Origin: Chitinophagaceae bacterium
GTDB taxonomy: Bacteria > Bacteroidota > Bacteroidia > Chitinophagales > Chitinophagaceae
Direction of reading: 5' to 3'
Length of the DNA: 64,000 bases
NCBI GenBank assembly: GCA_019638625.1
Contig: JAHBTK010000005.1
Location: 124,001-188,000 of the forward strand
In this document: positions 53,663 through 62,841 of the stretch, piece after piece
Layout of the letters: each line of letters opens with the position of its first letter
How positions within the stretch are numbered: position 1 is the first letter of the stretch
Translations under genes and position numbers: made by a program
The notes under the pieces: model-generated
Database searches by the model: none
What the model was told of the DNA's origin: nothing
What the model saw: the letters and a program-made list of their open reading frames with translations, nothing else

Positions 53663-55168
53663 ATGAAAAATTCTATCATAATAACTACAGTCCTGGCAAC
53701 CCTGCTGCTGGGCTCTTGTGGTAAAGATTTTATTGAACTGGAACCGAAAGGACAGTTCCTTTCGCAGAATTATTACGCCAATGAAGAGCAGGCCTACGCG
53801 GCCCTAGCAGGCGTATATGACGTGCTCCGTAAAAACGCGGGCGGCTTTGATAATATGCTCACCTTTATGAATGCCGGTTCCGACGACAACTATGCCGGCG
53901 GCGGCGGCGCTACGGACGGGCTGGGCATACAGGGGGTTTCTACCCATACGCTTAACCAGAATATAATGCCCGGCAGTTTCTGGAGCGATCATTACCAGGG
54001 CATCTTCAGGGCTAATACTTTACTGGCCCGTTTACCGGGGGCAGCTATGGATGAAACTGTAAGAAAACGACTGGTAGCAGAAGCCAAAGCGTTGCGTGCC
54101 ACCTATTATTTCAACCTGGTAAGGATGTTCCGGAATATTCCGCTGTTGCTTGAGCCGCTTACCGCCACCAACATGTACGACGTGACCCAGGCCGACCCGA
54201 CAGCCGTTTATACTCAGATTGAAACCGACCTGCTGGAAGCTATCACCGATTTGCCCGCCTCGCTAACATTGGCAACCGAAGCCGGCAGGTTTTCCAAAGG
54301 CGCTGCCAAAGCTATGCTGGGTAAAGTGTACCTCTACAATAACAAAAAGACCGAAGCGGCCGCGCAGTTCCAGGAAGTGAACGGTACGCCTGGTCAGACA
54401 AGCCAGTTCGGCTACAAACTGCTGGATAATTTTGCTGACCTGTGGGTTTTTACCAATAAGTTCCATTCCGAATCTGTTCTTGAAGCGATGCATACCAACC
54501 AGTCCAATGCCGACTGGGGCTTTTGGGGAACAGGCGCTGACGAGGGTAACTCTGTAAATATAATGGTGGGTCCCAGAAGCTATTCCCGGCCTGCCGGCTC
54601 CACGGCGCCGGATATTCCTTCCGGATGGAGCTTTAACGTATGGACACAGGACTTTTATGATGCCATCAAAGACGATCCCCGTCTTGAAGCCACTGTTTTC
54701 GATATGAATGCATTAAAAGCCGCCGGACAGGCTGATTACCTTGAAGGGTATCAGAATACCGGTTATTTCCTGAAGAAGTATATTCCTACCAGGGCAGATG
54801 TGCACACCGGTGCGGGCGCTATGGAGCTGAACTTTCAGCAAAACGATTACATCATCCGCCTGGCCGATACCTACCTGATGGAAGCGGAAGCCCTCGGCGG
54901 AACGGGCGAGCGGGCGCAGGCATTGCTGGATGCAGTACGGGCAAGGGTCGGGCTGCCATCAGTACCGGTTTCATTGAATGCTATAAAAGAGGAACGCAGG
55001 CTGGAATTAGCCGGTGAAGGACACCGCTTTTTCGACCTGGTGCGATGGGGAGATGCTGCTGCAAAACTTGCAGGCAAGGGCTTCACGCAGGGCAAAAATG
55101 AAATTTTTCCCATACCCGCCAGGGAACTCCAGGGGACCCAACTCGTACAAAATCCAAACTATGACTAA
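53663..55168 (+). CDS. RagB/SusD family nutrient-binding lipoprotein (PUL)
   Basis: The 501-residue lipoprotein has signal IIITTVLATLLLGSCGKDF with lipobox Cys19. The SusD body shows FIELEPKGQFLSQNYYANEEQAY, YAALAGVYDVLRKN, AEAKALRATYYFNLVRMFRN and FSKGAAKAMLGKVYLYNN. The C-terminal region is DAVRARVGLPSV, RRLELAGEGHRFFDLVRW and IFPIPARELQ. It is the standard RagB/SusD class, unlike the SusD-like_2 at 16219, so the two loci are not recent copies. It binds glycan at the surface and closes the SusC barrel. Confidence 0.95.
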   Translation: MKNSIIITTVLATLLLGSCGKDFIELEPKGQFLSQNYYANEEQAYAALAGVYDVLRKNAGGFDNMLTFMNAGSDDNYAGGGGATDGLGIQGVSTHTLNQNIMPGSFWSDHYQGIFRANTLLARLPGAAMDETVRKRLVAEAKALRATYYFNLVRMFRNIPLLLEPLTATNMYDVTQADPTAVYTQIETDLLEAITDLPASLTLATEAGRFSKGAAKAMLGKVYLYNNKKTEAAAQFQEVNGTPGQTSQFGYKLLDNFADLWVFTNKFHSESVLEAMHTNQSNADWGFWGTGADEGNSVNIMVGPRSYSRPAGSTAPDIPSGWSFNVWTQDFYDAIKDDPRLEATVFDMNALKAAGQADYLEGYQNTGYFLKKYIPTRADVHTGAGAMELNFQQNDYIIRLADTYLMEAEALGGTGERAQALLDAVRARVGLPSVPVSLNAIKEERRLELAGEGHRFFDLVRWGDAAAKLAGKGFTQGKNEIFPIPARELQGTQLVQNPNYD

Positions 55169-55175
55169 AACCAGT

Positions 55176-55200
55176 ATTACCGCCTGGTCCAGGCGGTAAT
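55176..55200 (+). repeat. Perfect 12-bp hairpin between susD and the PKD lipoprotein gene
   Basis: ATTACCGCCTGG and CCAGGCGGTAAT flank a single T. No T tract follows, so it is more likely an mRNA stability or processing element than a terminator. Confidence 0.6.
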
Positions 55201-55229
55201 AATTCCTGTACAAACAAAAATATTTACAA

Positions 55230-56090
55230 ATGAAACCGACTAATTATATACAAACAGCCTGCCTGGGCATATTGCTTTCCTGCGTTGCTGGCTCATGCCA
55301 AAAAAACGAGGCTGACAACGGATTAAAAACGGAATTGCAGGCCAGCTTTACCGCTACACCCGTAGCCGGCAGAACCAACACGTTTTTAGTAATTAATAAT
55401 ACCAGCGGCGCTATCAACACCAGGTGGGATTTTGATAAAGGAACAGGATTTACCATGGGTAAAATGGTGGATACGGTATTTTTTCCCGATGCAGGCGTTT
55501 ATACCGTAAGGATGCAGGCGATGGGAAAAGGCGGTATTTTTTATGATGCGCCTGCTCAAACCATTGATATACCAACTTCCGATCCCGTAGCGGGCAACCT
55601 GGTGCAGGGTGGCAAGTTCAACCCCGGCGACGAATCGAAATGGACCATACATCCTATCTCCGCCGGCGTAAGCTTTGAGATGACCAACGGGGTGATGCTG
55701 GCTACCGGTGGCGGTTGGGGGCATGCGGCAATTTACCAGCCTATTGAAGTACTAGCCGATAAAAAATACCGGCTGGATATGGTTGTTTCAGGCAGCGGGG
55801 CAACAGACACCTGGTTCGAAGTTTTCCTGGGCACAGATGTCCCTGTGGCCAATAGCGACTATAGCTCCGGTGGCAACAGGCTGGCGCTAAATACTTGGGC
55901 CGGCTGTGGCAACAGCCCTTTCAATGGTAATCTGGCTACCATTGCCTGCGAGGGATCGCTGAGGGGAACCGGCGGGGAAGTTACTTTTCCGCAAAGCGGT
56001 ACCATTTATCTTTTTATAAAAACAGGGGGCGCCAATCTGGGCATCAGCGGCATCTCTATAGACAATGTTGAACTCAGGGGGGCTAACTAA
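55230..56090 (+). CDS. PKD-type glycan-binding lipoprotein
   Basis: The 286-residue lipoprotein has signal LGILLSCVAGSCQKN with lipobox Cys. Residues 35-110 form a PKD-like beta domain (ASFTATPVAGRTNTFLVINN, WDFDKGTGF, DAGVYTVRMQAMGKGG). The C-terminal part (GGKFNPGDESKWTIHP to ISIDNVEL) is a jelly-roll-like domain resembling carbohydrate-binding modules (GHAAIYQPIEVLADKKYRLD). It sits between susD and the glycosidase, the usual place of a surface glycan-binding protein (SusE/F role). No catalytic motif. Confidence 0.78.
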   Translation: MKPTNYIQTACLGILLSCVAGSCQKNEADNGLKTELQASFTATPVAGRTNTFLVINNTSGAINTRWDFDKGTGFTMGKMVDTVFFPDAGVYTVRMQAMGKGGIFYDAPAQTIDIPTSDPVAGNLVQGGKFNPGDESKWTIHPISAGVSFEMTNGVMLATGGGWGHAAIYQPIEVLADKKYRLDMVVSGSGATDTWFEVFLGTDVPVANSDYSSGGNRLALNTWAGCGNSPFNGNLATIACEGSLRGTGGEVTFPQSGTIYLFIKTGGANLGISGISIDNVELRGAN

Positions 56091-56101
56091 AGCTGATAAA
56101 C

Positions 56102-56170
56102 GGATGTTATGCCCTGATCTGTTGTTTTGACCGTATTAAATTTCATATTTTAGTTCCCGGCATAACATCC
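56102..56170. promoter_or_regulatory. 12-bp inverted repeat around the GH30 upstream region
   Basis: GGATGTTATGCC (56102-56113) and GGCATAACATCC (56159-56170) are perfect arms 45 nt apart. They enclose the only spacer between the lipoprotein and GH30 genes. The arms could pair in mRNA or bind a regulator cooperatively. Confidence 0.45.
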
Positions 56171-56190
56171 ATGAAAAATTTACCACTTTG

Positions 56191-57642
56191 ATGAAAATGA
56201 AATCCGTAATCTACATGTACGCATTATTAGTATTTTTTTTGATCTCTGCAGGATGTCAGAAAAACAAAACCAATCCGGATAACCGGAATCCGGCAGACAC
56301 TACTTCAATAGTACGATCGGATGTAGAGGTATATATAACCCGGGGAGACCAGTTCGCTTTATTTAAAAAACAGACGGAAGCATTAAATTTCACTTCCGGC
56401 ACGGGTTCCAACCCGGCTATAGAAGTGGATACCACGCAAACCTACCAGGGAATTGACGGATTCGGATATACCTTAACCGGGGGAAGCGCCATGTTGCTGA
56501 ACCAGTTGGGCGCATCCGCCCAGGATGCCATTTTGAGAGAACTGTTTTTGTGGGACAGCACAAATATCGGGGTCAGCTACCTGCGTATAAGCATTGGCGC
56601 ATCCGATCTTGATCCTGCACCTTTCACGTACAACGATCTGCCTGTGGGGCAAACGGATACAGAACTCAATCAGTTCAGTATAAACAAAGACAAAACCAAC
56701 CTGATCCCGGTTTTAAAAAAGATAACGGCCCTGAACCCTTCCATCAAGATACTGGGTTCGCCGTGGTCTGCGCCGGTATGGATGAAAACAAACAACAGTT
56801 ATGTAGGTGGCAGCCTGGATCCCGCATATTATTCTGTGTATGCAAAATATCTGCTGAAGTACATACAGGCTATGGAAGCTGAAGGCATCACCGTTGATGC
56901 CATTACGCCGCAAAATGAACCTTTGCATGGAGGCAATAATCCCAGTATGGTGATGCAGGCGGCTGAGCAGGCTGATTTCATTAAAAACCATTTGGGCCCC
57001 GCTTTTCAGGCTGCCGGTATTACTACAAAAATCATTTTGTATGATCACAATGCCGATCGTCCGGATTATCCCATCAGCATCTTAGACGACCCTGAAGCCA
57101 AACCATTCGTAGATGGCTCGGCCTTTCATTTATATGGAGGAAGCATTACAGCTTTGTCGCAGGTACATAATGCGCATCCGGACAAAAACATTTATTTTAC
57201 CGAGCAATGGGTTGGCGCTCCGGGCAATTTTGGTGAAGACCTGAAATGGCACATAGAAAACCTGATCATCGGCGCCACCCGCAACTGGAGCCGCAACGTG
57301 CTGGAGTGGAACCTGGCGGCGGACCAAAACTATGGTCCCTATACTGAAGGTGGTTGCACTGCCTGCCTCGGGGCGCTTACTATCAACGGTAATACGGTAA
57401 GTCGCAATGTTGCTTATTATATCATAGCACATGCATCCAAGTTTGTTCGTCCGGGTTCTGTCCGGGTAGCTTCTAACCATATCGGAGCATTGCTGACAGT
57501 AGCTTTTAAAAACCCGGAAGGTAAAAAAGTGCTGATCGTTTTAAACAAGGCTACAACCAGCCAGACATTTAATATTGTATTCCACGGCAAGTCGGTAACT
57601 GCGCACCTGGATGGAGGCGCCGTGGGTACCTATGTCTGGTAG
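56191..57642 (+). CDS. GH30 family glycoside hydrolase, lipoprotein
   Basis: The protein is 483 residues from ATG 56191 (the frame opens at TTG 56188). Its lipoprotein signal is YMYALLVFFLISAGCQKN. The GH30 TIM barrel has IDGFGYTLTGGSAMLLNQLG, NIGVSYLRISIGASDLDP, ILGSPWSAPVWMKTN, the acid/base Glu243 in ITPQNEPLHGG and the nucleophile Glu338 in IYFTEQWVGAPG. A C-terminal beta domain (LLTVAFKNPEGKKVLIVLNK) follows. GH30 enzymes include glucosylceramidases and beta-1,6-glucanases; the exact activity is open. A damaged copy of the 3' end is found at 61169. Confidence 0.92.
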   Translation: MKMKSVIYMYALLVFFLISAGCQKNKTNPDNRNPADTTSIVRSDVEVYITRGDQFALFKKQTEALNFTSGTGSNPAIEVDTTQTYQGIDGFGYTLTGGSAMLLNQLGASAQDAILRELFLWDSTNIGVSYLRISIGASDLDPAPFTYNDLPVGQTDTELNQFSINKDKTNLIPVLKKITALNPSIKILGSPWSAPVWMKTNNSYVGGSLDPAYYSVYAKYLLKYIQAMEAEGITVDAITPQNEPLHGGNNPSMVMQAAEQADFIKNHLGPAFQAAGITTKIILYDHNADRPDYPISILDDPEAKPFVDGSAFHLYGGSITALSQVHNAHPDKNIYFTEQWVGAPGNFGEDLKWHIENLIIGATRNWSRNVLEWNLAADQNYGPYTEGGCTACLGALTINGNTVSRNVAYYIIAHASKFVRPGSVRVASNHIGALLTVAFKNPEGKKVLIVLNKATTSQTFNIVFHGKSVTAHLDGGAVGTYVW

Positions 57643-57704
57643 TCTCAACGACTGTAAAGAAAATACAAAACCAACCCGTTGCTTCACCAAAGAGAAAACA
57701 TCGG

Positions 57705-57731
57705 AGCCCGCTTATCAAAGCGGGCTTTTTC
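57705..57731 (+). terminator. Intrinsic terminator of the PUL
   Basis: AGCCCGCTT (57705-57713) pairs with AAGCGGGCT (57718-57726), with a four-base loop and TTTTT after it. Confidence 0.9.
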
Positions 57732-57789
57732 CTGGCGTCTCGTTGTGAGCAGGAGGTGTATGTTCCGGGATGGGGGAACGTCTTCCCGG

Positions 57790-58020
57790 TCGGGGGAGCT
57801 GCCTGCCGCAGGCGGGTTTCTCCTCATCCTCCTATGGTGGACACGTCCTCCTTTGTCGGATGCATCGAAATGACGCCACCCCTTGATCGTTATATCGACC
57901 GCAGGGAGATATCTCATGACCATAGAGATATTTAGTAAACGGGATACTCCATATCTTCGCGAGATTTCTCTCTCACAGACTGCGTCTGCCCGATCGAATA
58001 CGTGCCGGGGTGACGATAAA
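57790..58020. repeat. REP-like palindromic region
   Basis: The gene-free stretch 57732-58027 holds a CTGCCTGCCGCAGGCGGG module, a CATCGAAATGACG block and GAGATATCTCATG...GAGATTTCTC arms near 57905 and 57960. The parts resemble the GTCATnTCGA...GAGAnnTCTC repeats at 3807 and 4700. The two convergent genes on either side leave the interval free for such elements. Confidence 0.5.
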
Positions 58021-58027
58021 TCTTTTC

Positions 58028-60901
58028 TTAGGAGTGAAAATTCAGTAAGAAATTATAGAGGTTTATATCCGGTTGTATCTGCAGCTTCTTTCTTAACCGG
58101 TGACGGCTCAGCTCCACGCTTTTGATAGTGATGTTCATGATCTGGGCGATCTCTTTGCTGCTCAGGTTCAGGCGCAGGTAGGCGCAAAGTTTCAACTCAC
58201 CGGGTGTAAGGTTTGGATAACTGCTTTTTAACAATACCAGGAAATCGCTGTGTACCTTGTCAAAATGTACGGCAAACTGCTCCCAGTCCTTTTTAGTTCT
58301 GTCATCACTCAGTATGCGGATGATCTTTTTATAATCTTCAGATTCTTTATCTACTTCGTCATTTTTCTTCAGGCGTTCAAACTCCTCTTTCACCTTCGCC
58401 AGCATTTCGCCCTTTTGCACCAGGTTCATTGTAGTAGCCGCCAGTTCAGAATTCTTATGCTGTATTTCCGACTCCAGCTTTTCGTTCTTCAGCCGTATGA
58501 TCTCCTTTTCCGTACGGTCCAGCTCCAGTTGATGCAGGTATTCCATTTGCTTTCGTTCTGCTTCGTGCTTTTGCTGCTGCGCTTTTAATTTTCTCTTTTG
58601 CCAACGCTGCAGTGCCAGTATCAATATGACAAACGATAAAACATAAGCCATATATGCCCAGGGGGTGCGATACCAGGGCGCCAATATGGTAAATTCATAT
58701 TTCGCCACCGGCGATTCCCATCCTTCATGGCTTCGGGCTTTTACATGAAATGTGTAATTACCCGGTGCAAGCTGAATAAAATCTCTTTCGTTTTTGCCGG
58801 ACCATAGGGACCAGTTCGTATCCTGCCCTTCAAGAAAGGAACTGTACTCTATGCCTGCCCGCTCTCCAAATGCCGGAGAGGAAAAGCCGAAATGCAGCGA
58901 ATTGGAGGCATAATCTATTTTGGCGGCGGCCGTCTTGCCAAATCCGCCATATAACAAGCCCTCCGGCTTATCAATTATACCTACCGTGCTTAACACCAGC
59001 GGAACATGCTTTTTCCGGACTTTGTATAATTCATAGTTGATATGATAAAAGCCTTCCTCTCCCGCAATAAAAATATTTTTATCATTATAGGGATACACAA
59101 ACTCAAAGCCGTTACCCATGATACGATCATTCAACTCGGGAAAATGTATGATCTCAAAATTATTGCCGGAGAAATCGATGGCTCCCAGTCGTTTGTTGCT
59201 TATAAACCAGATTTTACCTGTATCGTCTTCTACCAGGTACTGAACAGGAGAGCTGCCAAAAATATTCTTAAAAAAAGATGACTCCTCAAAATCATCTGTG
59301 TTCAAATTGTATTCAAAAAAGCCTTTGTCGTTCGATAAAACGATCCTGTTTTTAACTTTGAACAAATGATTCCTGTTCAGCGAAAGAATGTTGTGTATAT
59401 CCTCATACACTTTGTAGGTTGGATTATTCCCCTGGTTCAGTATTACTTTATATAATCCTTTGTAGGGGTGCGCTACCCAGGCTATATTGTTGTCAATAGC
59501 GATATACCGGGCCGATTCAAAATGGGTATGAATGGAAGGGTTGGAAAAGCTGCCATTTTGATAATGGTAAAAGTTAATGCCGTTATACGTGCCGGCAATG
59601 AATACAGGCGCCGGCAGGATACTGTTTAACGGAAAAAAATTCCAGACACCGGATGGTCCGTCCAGCCGGCGGACGCCGTTATCGGTTACGATAAATAACC
59701 CGTTATTATGCCCCATCATCAGGTGGTCGTTAATAACAGAAACATTCCATACCTGTCCCCTGGTGCCCGGTACCAGCGTAAAATCGCCTTTGCCCAGGCT
59801 GATATCAGCTTTTTCAGTAACCGGGGCCTTGAACAAACCAACCGGTGTACCGAGGTAAAGGTGGTCGCGGTAAATAATAGCGGCATGACCGGCGTTGCGT
59901 TCCTGGTAATCGGGGTAAATATGTTTTATGGAAGTATTGTAGGCAATAAAATCAATACCGCTGTTCAATCCCAGCCATATGTTCTGATCCCGGTCAATAA
60001 ATGTACAAAGCACATTATTGGTTTGCAGTCCGTCCTTCCTGGAAAGCTCCTGAATAATTTTTCCTTCCTTATTGACAATCATAAATCCACCCATGTTGGT
60101 TACAATCCCTATCTGGTTTTCATTAATAGACCTTGCGTGATAGGGATTTCTTTCTGCTATCCTCTCCATATCGGTTGTATGAAAAGGTATCAGTTCATCT
60201 TCTTTCAGGATATAGAACCCATGCTTTAAAGTAGCGACCAAAGCGCTGTTTTCATCCAGACTCACCACGGAGGTTATCTGTGCTTCGTCGGGCATGATAT
60301 TGTTTTTCAGAAAAGGTACCCAATGCTGATTTTGAAACAACAACAATCCCTTTTTAAATGCTTTACAGATCAGGCGGCCGTTTACCTCCCCGAGAAAACT
60401 CCAGGAAGGGTGACTGTATGCGGTTATCTTATTTTCCTTCAGTTGAAGTATCCGTTTGTGTACACGGAAAAAGACATCTCCTTTGTAGGGCACCACATCC
60501 CATACATCGGCAAAATCTTTTTCTTTCTCCGGTATGAGTGTATTCAGGGAATGATACAACAGTTCTCCTTTTTCCCCGGGTTCAAAATAACCGATTTCTC
60601 CCTGGGCGCCTATATATACCCGCCCGTTGTCCGTTACCGCAAGTGAACGTATGATGGTAAGGTTGGGTAACGGATATTTTTTCCAGTAAGACCCGTCAAA
60701 CGTCAGTAATCCTTCATTATTAGCGACATAAATAATACCCTGCGCATCCTGTCCGATATTCCAGTTTTGCGCACCGGCATTATAAACCTGTTTCGTAAAA
60801 TTAATGATTTCGGGAAGGGCTATAGGATTCTGGGAAAAGCCTTTTATAGACAGAATAAACAACAACCAGCTAAATGATGTTTTCTGTAAAGCAGAGATCA
60901 T
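58028..60901 (-). CDS. Transmembrane triple-tyrosine/LuxR-type regulator
   Basis: From ATG 60901 the protein is 957 residues with a signal peptide (SFSWLLFILSIKGFSQ). A 39-codon upstream extension of the frame is unlikely to be translated. The large periplasmic part is a two-component-regulator-type propeller (QDAQGIIYVANNEGLLTFDGSYW, IWLGLNSGIDFIAYN) and a triple-tyrosine domain (LAPGNYTFHVKARSHEGWES). A membrane helix near residue 750 (YMAYVLSFVILILALQRW), a coiled coil and a LuxR-like helix-turn-helix (residues 897-957, LTPGELKLCAYLRLNLSSKE) follow. There is no kinase or receiver domain, so it may act in one step. It faces the PUL and probably regulates it. Confidence 0.85.
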   Translation of the reverse strand: MISALQKTSFSWLLFILSIKGFSQNPIALPEIINFTKQVYNAGAQNWNIGQDAQGIIYVANNEGLLTFDGSYWKKYPLPNLTIIRSLAVTDNGRVYIGAQGEIGYFEPGEKGELLYHSLNTLIPEKEKDFADVWDVVPYKGDVFFRVHKRILQLKENKITAYSHPSWSFLGEVNGRLICKAFKKGLLLFQNQHWVPFLKNNIMPDEAQITSVVSLDENSALVATLKHGFYILKEDELIPFHTTDMERIAERNPYHARSINENQIGIVTNMGGFMIVNKEGKIIQELSRKDGLQTNNVLCTFIDRDQNIWLGLNSGIDFIAYNTSIKHIYPDYQERNAGHAAIIYRDHLYLGTPVGLFKAPVTEKADISLGKGDFTLVPGTRGQVWNVSVINDHLMMGHNNGLFIVTDNGVRRLDGPSGVWNFFPLNSILPAPVFIAGTYNGINFYHYQNGSFSNPSIHTHFESARYIAIDNNIAWVAHPYKGLYKVILNQGNNPTYKVYEDIHNILSLNRNHLFKVKNRIVLSNDKGFFEYNLNTDDFEESSFFKNIFGSSPVQYLVEDDTGKIWFISNKRLGAIDFSGNNFEIIHFPELNDRIMGNGFEFVYPYNDKNIFIAGEEGFYHINYELYKVRKKHVPLVLSTVGIIDKPEGLLYGGFGKTAAAKIDYASNSLHFGFSSPAFGERAGIEYSSFLEGQDTNWSLWSGKNERDFIQLAPGNYTFHVKARSHEGWESPVAKYEFTILAPWYRTPWAYMAYVLSFVILILALQRWQKRKLKAQQQKHEAERKQMEYLHQLELDRTEKEIIRLKNEKLESEIQHKNSELAATTMNLVQKGEMLAKVKEEFERLKKNDEVDKESEDYKKIIRILSDDRTKKDWEQFAVHFDKVHSDFLVLLKSSYPNLTPGELKLCAYLRLNLSSKEIAQIMNITIKSVELSRHRLRKKLQIQPDINLYNFLLNFHS

Positions 60902-61168
60902 AATACACAAGTTACATTTTTTAACAACCGGTTTGGCAGGCTCTGACAGGTGAATTGAAAATATATCAGCAGGTATTGAGCCTGATGTCAACAAAATGAT
61001 ATTTGAGATTGTATCCAATGGAAATATCTCTATAATAAAAACAATGGAATACCTGAAGGTATAGTAGAGTTGAGATATAAGGTGACTTTAACGAAAGTCC
61101 AGTGTATATCCGGGTGGAACAGCCATTCAAATTGTTTTGCTGTAATGACTGATAAAAGAAACCCGGGA

Positions 61169-61356
61169 ATTGCTGACAGTAGCTTTTAAAAACCCGGAGG
61201 GTAAAAAGTGCTGATCGTTTTAAACAAGGCTACAACCAGCGAGACATTTAAGATTGTATTCAACGGCAAGTCGGTAACTACGCACCTGGATGGAGGCGCC
61301 GTGGGCACCTATGTCTGGTAGGCTCAACGACTGTGAAAATACAGAATCAATCTGTT
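61169..61356 (+). pseudogene. Broken copy of the GH30 3' end
   Basis: This stretch repeats 57489-57682, including the last 51 codons of the GH30 gene and about 40 bp beyond, with some substitutions. One A is lost in GGGTAAAAAGTG compared with GGTAAAAAAGTG, which breaks the frame. The two copies are in direct orientation and flank the regulator gene and its promoter. No upstream GH30 part exists here. Confidence 0.85.
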
Positions 61357-61408
61357 GGCCCGACGGCAGGTATTTTTCGGATACAGTTCCTGTATGAATG
61401 AGGCTCCT

Positions 61409-61993
61409 TTACAATGCAGTCTGATCAGCGGTATTTTGTAACTGCTCCCTGCAAAACCGGTTAAATTCTTCTTCTACTACGTCGCTTCTTTCGGGAATGA
61501 TCTCTCTCTGCAGGATCCTGTTGTTCTTAAAATCCAGGGTGAGCAGGTTGTCCCGCAGGATAACATTGCTGAATTCATTCCAGGCATAACGTTTCCGAAA
61601 AAAGGTGTTGATCACGATCCGTTCATCCGATACGCCGATCTCAAGCGATTGCCTTGACTGATGGTCGAACAGGATAAAAACAATAAAAAATAAAGCAATC
61701 CAGCGCATACCCGGAACAAACAACCAAAGCATCCCACAGGCAAAAAGCGGATGTTTAAAAGTGAGGTGCTTGTTCTGTCTCCGGGACAGTATGGTCCTGG
61801 CGACCAGGAAGGGAATAAGAAACGAACCTATAAACAGCACAGATAGAAATTGCTGGTGAATGATACTATAGAAGACAAAAAACAACCAGCAGATCAGGCA
61901 GATTAAAATACTGATAAAGTCAATATTGCCCGTTTTTTCCCCTTTTTTAATAATTAACACATATTGAAATAATTCTTCACGTTTACCCGGCAT
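61409..61993 (-). CDS. Membrane protein, unknown (PH-like C-terminus)
   Basis: The 194-residue protein has about four membrane helices (FISILICLICWLFFVFYSII, FLSVLFIGSFLIPFLVA, LFACGMLWLFVPGM and WIALFFIVFILF). The C-terminal soluble part, SLEIGVSDERIVINTFFRKRYAWNEFSNVILRDNLLTLDF, resembles the PH-like domain of YcxB-type proteins. Function unknown. Upstream of it toward grpE is 198 bp of spacer with no feature that I can name. Confidence 0.65.
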   Translation of the reverse strand: MPGKREELFQYVLIIKKGEKTGNIDFISILICLICWLFFVFYSIIHQQFLSVLFIGSFLIPFLVARTILSRRQNKHLTFKHPLFACGMLWLFVPGMRWIALFFIVFILFDHQSRQSLEIGVSDERIVINTFFRKRYAWNEFSNVILRDNLLTLDFKNNRILQREIIPERSDVVEEEFNRFCREQLQNTADQTAL

Positions 61994-62191
61994 TTCCTGA
62001 TTATTAGTTAAAGAAATTCTTACTGCAGTCGGTGTTATCTTTGGGGTTAAAAATCCGGCTAAAATAGCATATTTGAAATTAATGGAGGGAATGCGGATCC
62101 GGTTACCTTAATTAACTCCGTCATTTTGACCTGATTATAAGCTTGGCAAACTTGTTGTTCCTATAGAAGGCTTCAATAATATTTGGCAATT

Positions 62192-62758
62192 ATGGAAGAT
62201 AGAAACAAGAAAGATTCTGAAAATCAGTATAATACAAATGATAATTTGATGGAAAACGAATACGACACAGCGAATTTGTCAGAAAACGAAGAAATAGCTG
62301 AGCAAATGACAGGTGATATTGAAAAGTTGAGAGCGGAACTCGCTGACCAAAAAGAGAAATACCTGCGCCTGTATGCGGAATTTGATAACTACAAACGCAG
62401 AAGCTCCAAAGAGCGGGTGGAATTGATCCAGACTGCCGGCAAAGATGTGATAGTGTCTCTGCTGGAAGTACTGGATGATTGCGATCGCGCTGAGAAACAA
62501 ATCCAGGAGGCTGAACAAACACCGGTTACAGAGGGGGTATTGCTGGTGTTTAACAAGCTGCGCTCCGTGTTGGCATCAAGAGGTGTTAAACCGATGGACT
62601 GCATCGGCAAGGATTTTAACCCCGATGAGCAGGAAGCCATCACACAGATACCGGTGACCGATCCAAAACTTAGCGGTAAAGTGATAGATGAAGTAGTGAA
62701 GGGCTATTACCTGAATGATAAAATAATACGCTTTGCAAAAGTGGTAGTAGGAAGTTAA
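62192..62758 (+). CDS. grpE: GrpE nucleotide exchange factor
   Basis: The 188-residue cochaperone promotes ADP release from DnaK. An acidic, Asn-rich N-terminal region leads to a long coiled-coil helix (DIEKLRAELADQKEKYLRLY) and the conserved AEFDNYKRRSSKERVELIQ. VIVSLLEVLDDCDRAE and the C-terminal beta domain (VKPMDCIGKDFNPDEQEAI, KVIDEVVKGYYLNDKIIRFAKV) complete it. The ATG at 62192 is preferred to the in-frame TTG at 62183. dnaJ follows after 83 bp. Confidence 0.96.
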   Translation: MEDRNKKDSENQYNTNDNLMENEYDTANLSENEEIAEQMTGDIEKLRAELADQKEKYLRLYAEFDNYKRRSSKERVELIQTAGKDVIVSLLEVLDDCDRAEKQIQEAEQTPVTEGVLLVFNKLRSVLASRGVKPMDCIGKDFNPDEQEAITQIPVTDPKLSGKVIDEVVKGYYLNDKIIRFAKVVVGS

Positions 62759-62841
62759 TGATCCGGTTCCAATATTACTATTACCCTGTCAAATACAAAC
62801 CCAATATAATTCAAATAAAAAAATTGGCCGTTTAACATTTT

